Shown here: piece by piece, positions 16,387 through 24,017 of the stretch | Position numbering within the stretch: the first letter of the stretch is position 1 | How the letters are laid out: each line of letters starts with the position of its first letter | Assembly (NCBI GenBank): GCA_016712465.1 | Contig: JADJQZ010000001.1 | Coordinates: 2,418,001-2,482,000 of the forward strand | Length of the DNA: 64,000 nt | Direction of reading: 5' to 3' | Origin: Candidatus Obscuribacter sp. | GTDB taxonomy: Bacteria; Cyanobacteriota; Vampirovibrionia; Obscuribacterales; Obscuribacteraceae | Program-made: the position numbers and the translations under genes | The notes under the pieces: model-generated | Told to the model about the DNA's origin: nothing | Seen by the model: the letters and a program-made list of their open reading frames with translations, nothing else | Database searches by the model: none

Positions 16387-17988
16387 CTAGCGCTTGCGTG
16401 CCAGCTCCTTCAGTGGATGATCCTGCAAGTATTCTTCGTAAGTGCCGGCAAAGTTTATCAGTTTGCCGTCTTTGAAGGAGAGTATTCTTGTGGCCACATT
16501 CGATACCAGGTCGCGGTCATGGGTAACTACAAAGACTGTACCCGGAAACTGTGCCAGGCCTTCGGCCAGGGCCGACACGGCCTCGAGGTCGAGGTGGTTG
16601 GTGGGTTCGTCGAAGATCAAAACCGGATTCTTGAGCATCATCATGCGGGCCATGAGCAGGCGGGCGGCCTCGCCCCCCGAGAGGGCTTCCGTTGCTTTGA
16701 GGCTGTCGTCGCCCGAGAAGAGCATGCGTCCGAGGATGCCCCGCACGTACTGTTGCCCTTCGTCCACCATGAACTGCATGAGCCAATCCAGGGCGGTGAG
16801 CCCGGGCTTGATTTCATCGTGGTAGTCTTGCGGATAGTAGCTCCAACTGGCTGAGTCGGTCCACTTGATGGTGCCGTCATCGGGAGGTAATTCTCCAATC
16901 AGGGTGCGCAAGAGCGTAGTCTTACCGACACCGTTGGCGCCGATGATGGCCACTTTATCGCCCCTGAGAACTTCCAGATCCAGACCTTCGAAGAGGGTGT
17001 TGCCGTCGAAACCTTTGCTTACATTCCGGGCGATCAGCACTTCTTTGCCGGAAGGCTTTTCCTGTTCGAAGCGAATGAAGGGTCTTTGAATATTGGATTT
17101 TTTAAGTTCCTGGGGGGCCAGGCGAGCCATTTCTTTCTTCCTCGACTGTACCTGGGAAGAGCGCTGACCGGCCGCAAAGCGCGCTACGAATTCTTGTAGC
17201 TGGGCGATTTTCTTGGCCTTGTCGCGGTTGGCTGATTCGATGGTTTGCCGGGCCTGTATCTTCTGGCTTACCATGTCGTCGTAGTTGCCGGTGTAGACGA
17301 TGATGGTGTCATAGTCGATGTCGGCGATATGGGTGGTGACTGCATTGAGGAAGTGGCGGTCGTGAGAAATCACGATCAGGGTGCCTTCGTAATTGGCGAG
17401 AAATTCCTCCAGCCAGTGAATGGACTCCAGATCCAGGTGGTTGGTGGGCTCGTCTAGGAGCAGGGCCTGGGGTTCGCCGAAAAGGGCCTGGGCCAGCAGT
17501 ACACGAAACTTATAGTCGGTGGGCAGGGTCTTCATCAGGTCTTCATGCTGCTCATCGGGAATACCGATGCCCCTGAGAATTTCCGCGGCTTCCAGTTCGG
17601 CGCTGTAGCCGTTTTCATCGGCAATGCAGACTTCCAGCTCACCCAGGCGGTTCATGTCTTCTTCCGAAAGATTTTCTTTCTCGCAGAGCTGGTCGCGCTC
17701 TTTGAAAGCCTGCCAGAGGATCTCATTGCCCATGACCACGGTGTCTATGATTCTTTCGTTGTCATAGGCAAACTGGTTCTGCTTGAGTACCCCGACTTTT
17801 TTGGGTCTGGTGATGGTTCCGGCGTTGCTGGGTTCGCTTTCGCCGGTCAGTATCTTCATGAAAGTTGATTTGCCCGCCCCGTTGGGACCGGTCAGTCCGT
17901 AGCGGTTGCCAGGAGTGAATTTGACGGAGACATTGTCGAACAGGGTTCTGGTGCCGAAACCCTTAGAAACTTGGTTGACTGTGATCAT
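16387..17988 (-). CDS. ybiT: ABC-F ATPase, YbiT type
   Basis: 533 aa with two ABC ATPase domains and no membrane segments. Walker A G-P-N-G-A-G-K-S-T (about 35-43) and G-A-N-G-V-G-K-T-T; Walker B L-L-L-D-E-P-T-N-H-L-D and L-I-F-D-E-P-T-N-H-L-D; signature L-S-G-G-E-A-A-R in the second. The opening M-I-T-V-N-Q-V-S-K-G-F and the D-I-D-Y-D-T-I-I-V-Y-T-G-N-Y segment are YbiT-like. ABC-F proteins bind the ribosomal E site and aid stalled or drug-blocked ribosomes. It is the first gene of the operon continuing to VOC protein, glutaminase and a small membrane protein. Confidence 0.85.
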   Translation of the reverse strand: MITVNQVSKGFGTRTLFDNVSVKFTPGNRYGLTGPNGAGKSTFMKILTGESEPSNAGTITRPKKVGVLKQNQFAYDNERIIDTVVMGNEILWQAFKERDQLCEKENLSEEDMNRLGELEVCIADENGYSAELEAAEILRGIGIPDEQHEDLMKTLPTDYKFRVLLAQALFGEPQALLLDEPTNHLDLESIHWLEEFLANYEGTLIVISHDRHFLNAVTTHIADIDYDTIIVYTGNYDDMVSQKIQARQTIESANRDKAKKIAQLQEFVARFAAGQRSSQVQSRKKEMARLAPQELKKSNIQRPFIRFEQEKPSGKEVLIARNVSKGFDGNTLFEGLDLEVLRGDKVAIIGANGVGKTTLLRTLIGELPPDDGTIKWTDSASWSYYPQDYHDEIKPGLTALDWLMQFMVDEGQQYVRGILGRMLFSGDDSLKATEALSGGEAARLLMARMMMLKNPVLIFDEPTNHLDLEAVSALAEGLAQFPGTVFVVTHDRDLVSNVATRILSFKDGKLINFAGTYEEYLQDHPLKELARKR

Positions 17989-18092
17989 TATTGCTCTGGA
18001 TACTTGTTCTCGAGGATACCGTTAAAGGTCTATTCTACTAATTAATGGCCGATTAAGACTTTATATCGGCTTAGCCTGCCTCGGTGAAAAGG

Positions 18093-18120
18093 AAAAGGAC
18101 CCCCTTTCGGGAGCCCTTTT
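18093..18120 (-). terminator. Rho-independent terminator after the AhpD-like gene
   Basis: Read on the minus strand, a 12-bp stem with two mismatches around a 4-nt loop (GAAA) ends in a T-rich run, about 40 bases after the AhpD-like stop (18158). It separates that gene from the ybiT-type operon, whose own promoter must lie between 17989 and 18092. Confidence 0.75.
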
Positions 18121-18157
18121 CGCAGTTCTGAGCCGCTCTAGACTGGTCTGGTTGGAC

Positions 18158-18706
18158 TTAGACGAGGGCTTTTTTGGTTTTAACAACCGGGAAGTCGATT
18201 TCGGTATCGGCTACGTGGTTGAAGTAGTTGGTGAAGATATTGAGGGCGATTACAGCCACCATTTCAACTACTTCCGTTTCGCTGAAGCCGGCTTCTTTGA
18301 TGGCTTTAACGTCGGCGTCGGAGACCTGACCACGCTTTTCTACGACTTTCAGGGTGAAGTCAAGAACAGCCTGGGATTTGGCATCGGTGGCTTTGCCGTC
18401 CAGGTTGAGGGGAATTTCTTTCTCATCGAGACCGGCTTTTTTGCCGAGCACGGTGTGGGCCGAAGCACAGTAGTCGCATTCGTTTTTGCCGGCCACGGTG
18501 AGGGCGATTTGCTCTCTTACAGTGGCGGGCAATTTGGCTTTAGCCATGGCGCCGCTGAAGCCCATGTAGGCTTCCAAAACTGCCGGTGAATGGGCGAAAG
18601 TTTTGAAGACATTGGGAACGGTGCCGAGGGCTTTGTTTACGCCGTCGAGAATTTCTTTTGCTTTCGGTTCTGCTTTGTCGAGATCAAGTGTTGAAATACG
18701 AGCCAT
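18158..18706 (-). CDS. Carboxymuconolactone decarboxylase / AhpD-like peroxidase
   Basis: 182 aa, the usual length for peroxidase-related members of this family. N-E-C-D-Y-C-A-S-A-H (about 87-96) gives the C-x-x-C-x-x-x-H redox motif of AhpD. Upstream F-x-x-F-A-H-S-P is also typical. Likely removes peroxides in the cytoplasm with a thiol partner. Strong GGAGG ribosome site eight bases before the ATG and a terminator behind it: a single-gene unit with the look of a well-expressed gene. Confidence 0.85.
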   Translation of the reverse strand: MARISTLDLDKAEPKAKEILDGVNKALGTVPNVFKTFAHSPAVLEAYMGFSGAMAKAKLPATVREQIALTVAGKNECDYCASAHTVLGKKAGLDEKEIPLNLDGKATDAKSQAVLDFTLKVVEKRGQVSDADVKAIKEAGFSETEVVEMVAVIALNIFTNYFNHVADTEIDFPVVKTKKALV

Positions 18707-18872
18707 GGATCCTCCAGGATGTCAGAGAAAAGTACTTGAGCCGGTCTGCTTGCGTCGAAATGGGCCTATGCACCAAGCGTGCAGCCGCCAGATCAATCGC
18801 TCGTTTACTGACCGGTTCAATTTTGCTTTATCGATGCATCTTAGGTGCTTGACTGGAATTAGTCAACTACAG

Positions 18873-20189
18873 TCAGACCTGTTCACTTTTCCGTTCGCCT
18901 TTGCGTTTGCTCGCAACAACGAGAGTAAATAGATAGAGGGAAAGCATAGATAGCGCCAGCAGTGCTATGGAAAGCATGGTCTGGCTGACTCCAACTCTGG
19001 CCAGTACTTGCCCGGCCGCACCCGGCATGATGATACCACCGATAGTGCCGGCGCCGATGGCCATGGCCGTCACTCTTGGTACCAGGCTTTGTTGCGGTGA
19101 AAGTTTGGAGGCCTGGGCAATCATCTGGGGGAAAATGGGACCACAACCGAGACCGACGGCAAAGGTTAGCAGCAGTGCCGGTAAAGCTGCCGCTTTGATA
19201 GAGGACAGCAAGAACAGTCCCAGAACCATGAGGACCATGGCTGTGCCGGTCACCCGTGGGGCAGAGAAGAGAGAGGATATCTTTATTGAGATCAGTCGCC
19301 CTATGGTCAGCCCGCTGAAGAGGGCGGTGACGGTGAGGGAAGCCAGTCTGGTGTCTTTGGTCTGGCTGTCTATGATATAGGTGAAGAGCCATGTACCGGT
19401 AGCTGTCTCGGCGCCGACATAGAGAAAAATCACCAGGCAAGTTAGTATCAGTGGTAGTGTCACAACAGCGACCGACCTGGTCTCAGTCTGTTCCAGATTC
19501 TTCCCTTGCTTTTCCTTCTCCGGCGGCAGTCTTAAGAGACCGATGAGAACAAAAAGGGTGAGGGCGGCGGCGCAGGCCAGCAAGTGGCTATAGCCCGAGC
19601 CCAGGCTGGCGCCGGAGAACTGCACAATAACCGGTGCGGCCAGGGCGCCGACGCCGTAAAAAATATTGAGTTTACTGAGCGCGCTGGCCGCTCGCTCTCG
19701 AAAATAGGTAAGAATGGAGACATGCCCGGCAATGCTGTTGAAGCCTGTACCCAGACCGATAACGGCAGCAGCGGTGAGGATGGCGAAAAGACCGGGGATA
19801 AGACCCAGAGCCAGCATACCCAGCCCCAGGAGAATGCTGCCCAGCATCAGGGTCTTCCTGCTGCTCTGGGCTGCGATTAGACCTGGTCCCAGTAGTTGGG
19901 CTACAAAACAGCCGCCGCAAAGAAAGCTTACAATCAATCCGACTTGCTCCAGGGGCAGGTGTTGCGCCGTGGCTATGGAAGGAATCAAGGGCCCAAGCCA
20001 GCCGCCGTTGAGACCGGCAATCAAGGTTAGATAGCCGGCGGCTCTGGCCAGCCCTTCTTCCGAAGCTAGAGGTTTTTCGGCGTTAAATGGCGGTGTCTCC
20101 TGCACGGCTGCTTCTTTCTGAAGCTGTATGGATGGTTCGACTGTTTTTGCCAAGGCGGAGACCTGAAGGAGAGAAATTAATTCTTTCAT
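18873..20189 (-). CDS. Major facilitator superfamily transporter
   Basis: 438 aa with about twelve hydrophobic segments in two halves and a 45-residue soluble N-terminus. G-L-I-V-S-F-L-C-G-G-C-F and the Gly-rich segment G-L-G-M-L-A-L-G-L-I fit MFS helices 2-5; F-L-Y-V-G-A-E-T-A-T-G-T-W-L is the E-x-x-x-G-x-W motif of the FucP/FHS-like sugar-permease group. That suggests a sugar or similar substrate, but weakly. It is alone between the AhpD-like gene and DUF2252. Confidence 0.8.
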   Translation of the reverse strand: MKELISLLQVSALAKTVEPSIQLQKEAAVQETPPFNAEKPLASEEGLARAAGYLTLIAGLNGGWLGPLIPSIATAQHLPLEQVGLIVSFLCGGCFVAQLLGPGLIAAQSSRKTLMLGSILLGLGMLALGLIPGLFAILTAAAVIGLGTGFNSIAGHVSILTYFRERAASALSKLNIFYGVGALAAPVIVQFSGASLGSGYSHLLACAAALTLFVLIGLLRLPPEKEKQGKNLEQTETRSVAVVTLPLILTCLVIFLYVGAETATGTWLFTYIIDSQTKDTRLASLTVTALFSGLTIGRLISIKISSLFSAPRVTGTAMVLMVLGLFLLSSIKAAALPALLLTFAVGLGCGPIFPQMIAQASKLSPQQSLVPRVTAMAIGAGTIGGIIMPGAAGQVLARVGVSQTMLSIALLALSMLSLYLFTLVVASKRKGERKSEQV

Positions 20190-20243
20190 CCAGGGGGTGG
20201 CAGGCAGTCCCTGACCTGATCAGTCTTGAGGAAACTTTACCGG

Positions 20244-21674
20244 CTACAGACCTAGATCCTCTGCCACCGGCAATCTTCCCGAACGTACCGCAGCGGCGAA
20301 TTCTTCATAGTCTTTTTCGGCCTGATCGGCGTAAGCCATGGCAAAGCTACCGATTGCCTCATCGAAGGTGCTCTCATCAGAGAGGTAGCCGCTTATGACG
20401 GCGGCATCACCGGAGCGGGCATGGGCTCTGGCCAGTACGATGCCCATTACCTCGGCGATTTCCTGCATACGGGGACCATCCCAGAGTTCCGGCTCCAATT
20501 TGATCTTGCCGTCTCTTAGCTGGCGTAGATAGAAATGGCGTCCGTCCGAAAACTTAGTCCAACCCAGGAAAATGTCGCTGGCCGACTGAATAATGCGTTG
20601 CCCGGCAACTACTCGCTGTCCGTGATTTTCAAATTCGCTCTTGCCTGCATAGGGCTCAAGCACTGAGGCTTTTGCTTCTTTTAGTTGCAGAATGAGCGGT
20701 TCGGTATCGGGGGCAAGCATCAAAGCCACGGCGCAGCAGGTACCCACTGAGCCGACTCCTACTACTTTGATGGCTACATCGGAGAGCTTATAACGGTCGA
20801 AGAGGCGCTGCTTATCGTCTTGCAGACTGCTTCTGTACTGTTGAAAGGCGGCCAGGGTATCTTCTCTGAATTTTTCCGATTCCTCGCCCTTGAGGTGGTA
20901 GAGAGCAGGCGGGTTGTCTTTGAAGATATAACGTCCATCGTGAAGTTCTGACATCTTGGGAAAATAGTGCCCCTGTATAGTCCGTTTCATCGACTTTTCG
21001 GTCTTAGCCTTGATTTTCTTCTGCAACTCCGGATCGGAGGTTTTCTGGATGACGGCTTCCCAGTCGATGCGGTCGTACCAGATATCGAGAATGCTTTTCT
21101 TGGAATATTCCGCCATTTTTTTGCGATAGGCTTTCGCCACGGCTTCGGCTGCGCCCTGGGCGTATTTGTCCTTGAGACCGTTATCCCTCACCCCGAGAAC
21201 GAAGCTCACGGCCAGTCGTTTCAGGTCCCATTCCCAGGGGGCCGGCAGGGTTTCATCGAAGTCGTTCAGGTCGAAGATGATGTTGCGCTCCGGGGTGGCA
21301 AATGCGCCAAAGTTGAGCATGTGACAGTCGCCGCAGGCCTGTACCCGTACTCCCGTGGCAGGTGTGGTGGCCAGGTCGTAGGCCATGATGGCCGCTGTAC
21401 CTCGATAAAAGGTGAAAGGTGATATGAGCATGCGACCCCAGCGCAAGGGGGCCAGCTCAGCTATACGCCCTTCATGGGTCTTTTCGATAATGTCCACGGG
21501 GCTGGGTCGCCCCTCCGGTTTCACCCATTTGCTGTGGCTGGCATGGGGGATAGCCTCATGCAGGATCTTGCCCCGGTCCCGGCGGTCGTCCCGGGGTGAG
21601 ACCGTATTGTCATGGAGGGATGCTGTGGTACTGCTTCCGGCGCCGGCTTTCTTTTCTTCACTTCCCGTGTCCAA
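20244..21674 (-). CDS. DUF2252 family protein
   Basis: 476 aa from a TTG with a GGGAAG ribosome site. F-Y-R-G-T-A-A-I-M-A-Y-D-L, C-G-D-C-H-M-L-N-F-G and F-D-L-N-D-F-D-E-T are the DUF2252 hallmarks. The G-D-C-H-x-x-N-F and N-D-F-D-E motifs are arranged like the catalytic and metal loops of kinase-like aminoglycoside-phosphotransferase folds, so a small-molecule kinase role has been guessed for the family; none is proven. The last 60 residues include A-Y-A-D-Q-A-E-K-D-Y, also conserved in the family. No operon partner. Confidence 0.8.
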   Translation of the reverse strand: MDTGSEEKKAGAGSSTTASLHDNTVSPRDDRRDRGKILHEAIPHASHSKWVKPEGRPSPVDIIEKTHEGRIAELAPLRWGRMLISPFTFYRGTAAIMAYDLATTPATGVRVQACGDCHMLNFGAFATPERNIIFDLNDFDETLPAPWEWDLKRLAVSFVLGVRDNGLKDKYAQGAAEAVAKAYRKKMAEYSKKSILDIWYDRIDWEAVIQKTSDPELQKKIKAKTEKSMKRTIQGHYFPKMSELHDGRYIFKDNPPALYHLKGEESEKFREDTLAAFQQYRSSLQDDKQRLFDRYKLSDVAIKVVGVGSVGTCCAVALMLAPDTEPLILQLKEAKASVLEPYAGKSEFENHGQRVVAGQRIIQSASDIFLGWTKFSDGRHFYLRQLRDGKIKLEPELWDGPRMQEIAEVMGIVLARAHARSGDAAVISGYLSDESTFDEAIGSFAMAYADQAEKDYEEFAAAVRSGRLPVAEDLGL

Positions 21675-21853
21675 TTTCGCTTCCCTTTCTAGTAGATTGA
21701 CAAGTCACTTTCCTTTAATTCCCTGCCGACCCGGCTATATACCTGTCGAACCGGCAAAATTTTGCATTCCTCTGTAAGTCTTCTCGGAACGTTATAATCT
21801 TAGATATTTGGGTCTAATGATTATTCAGGTTAGCTTTTGAAAGGGGTGTACTC

Positions 21854-24016
21854 GTGGATGGCGTTGCCGATAGCTCGCCAGGCTCGGTCAAGATCAAGAA
21901 GGTCTGCCTGACCTGTAACGCCGAATTTGAAAGCGATATAGACACCTGTCCGGCCGACGGTACGGTGCTTACCTCACTTACCGGCGATTCCCTGATTGGA
22001 ACCGTACTGGGCGGACGCTACGAGATTCTGGACACCATCGGTGATGGTGCCATGGGTCGCGTCTATCTGGCTCGCCATAAGCTCATGAAGCGCCAGGTGG
22101 CGGTGAAGATGATGCATCCCCAGCTCATCTCCGGTAAGTCGGCGCTGCGGCGCTTCCAGAAGGAAGCTGAGCTGGCCAGTGCCCTCAACCATCCCAACAT
22201 TTTGACGGTTTATGATTTCGGGGTGACCGAAACCGGCAGTCCCTATCTGGTCATGGACTACTTGCAGGGCAAGGAATTACTGCATGTTCTCAAAGACGAA
22301 GGGCACCTTCCACAAAGCCGTGGCCTGCATATCTTCAAACAGGTTTGTGCCGGACTTGCTCATGCCCATGACAAGGGTGTGGTGCATCGTGATTTAAAAC
22401 CCAGCAACGTGATGCTTGTCACGCTCGATGGTGACGATTCTTTCGTTAAAATTCTTGATTTTGGAATAGCCAAACAACTTAATCCCTCCGAGAGCAGTAT
22501 CGACAATTTGACTCGTACCGGCGAGGTTTTTGGCACGCCTCACTATATGAGCCCGGAGCAGTGTCGGGCTCAGGACGTGGATGGACGTTCGGACATTTAT
22601 GCTCTGGGCTGTGTCATGTATCAAACCTTTACCGGCCATTTGCCCATCACAGGTTGTGACCTGATCGAATGTCTCTATAAGCATGTTAACTCCATGCCCG
22701 AGTCCTTTCATGTGGTGGCGCCGGAACTGCCCCTGTCGGCCGAACTGGAGGCGATTGTCTTCAAAGCCATGGCTAAGAGTCCCGATGAGCGTTTCCAGAG
22801 TATGCAGGAATTCAGGGCTGCCATGGAAGTTCTGGAGCCTGGCGGCTACACCGGCACCTATTCGCGGGTGGATCTGCCGGCTGTAAAAATTGAGGCGGCA
22901 AGCCGAACTGTGCCTGCCGACGGTGGTACTACCAGTAGTGGCGATGCCGTTGAATCCGTTCTTTCCATCACACATTCGGGGGAAGATGTTGCTGAAAACA
23001 AGCAAGCTCAGACCGTTCCAACTGTAAGCGAAGTCTTGCCTGCACCGGTGCCTGTGAAAGCAGCGCAGTCTCAGACTGCCGTTCGCAGAGCTGTCGATTT
23101 GGAGTGGCAGAAGCGCATAGTCATTGCCGTGCCTGTCGTGGCAATTGGCATTGTTCTGTTTTTCTACCTGATCAAGTTCTCAGACTCAGCTAGCAGTGGC
23201 GAAGCTAAAAAGAAAATCGCTGCCTTACAGGAGCAGGCTGCTAAAGACTACGACAGCGGCGATTATGCGCAGGCGAAGAAGAGTATAAGAAGCGCTTTCA
23301 AGTTGGAAGACGACAGTAAACTACCAAGGGACTATCGCAGTCGTTTTTTGCTCGGGCAGATTCAGTATGCCCAGGGTGATTACGATGATGCCGAAGCCAA
23401 TATGGAGCTTTCTTATAATGCTGTCAAGACCGGCAAGCCGGGCTCACTTGATCTGGCGGCTGTGGCAATTCCCCTCGGTAGAGCGAGGGCGGCCCTGAAA
23501 GATTATGAAGGTGCGGCACCGGTGCTTCAGGAAGGTTATGACATTCGCATACAGAAACTCAAGCCGGGTGACAAGCTTATAGGCGAAGCCCTTACTGGTC
23601 TGGGTGACTTGAATATGCGCCGGGGACGTTTAAAAGAAGCCCTCAATCAACTGCGAGATGCCCTTAAAATTGCCGAAGCCACCTCCGGTGAGAAAAGCCT
23701 GGAAGTAGCACTGGCGCAAAATAATCTCGCCCAGGCCTATCAGCTATCAGGCGACTATCCCATGGCTGAAGACCTCTACAAGAAGGCTCTTTCAGTGCGC
23801 CGGCAGCAAGGTTCAGATGCCGCTCCTCTTGTGGCCGATAGTTTGCAATGCCTGGGTACCCTCTACATCAGCACCGGAAAAATGAGCGATGCCCTGCTTT
23901 CCTATAAGGAAGCCCTGGAGATTGGGCGTAAGTTCATGGAGCCGTCCGATCCTCGTTATGTCAGTCTGCAACAAAAGTATGGGGAACTTCTGGCCCGGTC
24001 CGTGAAGGGAAAGTAA
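21854..24016 (+). CDS. Eukaryote-like Ser/Thr protein kinase with C-terminal TPRs
   Basis: 720 aa, GTG start with a GAAAGGGG ribosome site; a TATAAT box sits at 21793-21798. N-terminal C-L-T-C-N-A ... C-P-A-D-G looks like a zinc ribbon (residues 15-35). The kinase domain (about 52-330) has G-D-G-A-M-G-R-V, A-V-K-M-M, H-R-D-L-K-P-S-N (177-184) and D-F-G-I-A-K, so it should be active. One membrane helix (about 421-441) is followed by a Gly/Lys-helix and about five TPRs (about 450-715). This orientation puts TPRs outside the cytoplasm, as in sensor kinases. Its stop is one base from the stop of the TPR-metacaspase. Confidence 0.9.
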   Translation: MDGVADSSPGSVKIKKVCLTCNAEFESDIDTCPADGTVLTSLTGDSLIGTVLGGRYEILDTIGDGAMGRVYLARHKLMKRQVAVKMMHPQLISGKSALRRFQKEAELASALNHPNILTVYDFGVTETGSPYLVMDYLQGKELLHVLKDEGHLPQSRGLHIFKQVCAGLAHAHDKGVVHRDLKPSNVMLVTLDGDDSFVKILDFGIAKQLNPSESSIDNLTRTGEVFGTPHYMSPEQCRAQDVDGRSDIYALGCVMYQTFTGHLPITGCDLIECLYKHVNSMPESFHVVAPELPLSAELEAIVFKAMAKSPDERFQSMQEFRAAMEVLEPGGYTGTYSRVDLPAVKIEAASRTVPADGGTTSSGDAVESVLSITHSGEDVAENKQAQTVPTVSEVLPAPVPVKAAQSQTAVRRAVDLEWQKRIVIAVPVVAIGIVLFFYLIKFSDSASSGEAKKKIAALQEQAAKDYDSGDYAQAKKSIRSAFKLEDDSKLPRDYRSRFLLGQIQYAQGDYDDAEANMELSYNAVKTGKPGSLDLAAVAIPLGRARAALKDYEGAAPVLQEGYDIRIQKLKPGDKLIGEALTGLGDLNMRRGRLKEALNQLRDALKIAEATSGEKSLEVALAQNNLAQAYQLSGDYPMAEDLYKKALSVRRQQGSDAAPLVADSLQCLGTLYISTGKMSDALLSYKEALEIGRKFMEPSDPRYVSLQQKYGELLARSVKGK

Positions 24017-24017
24017 G

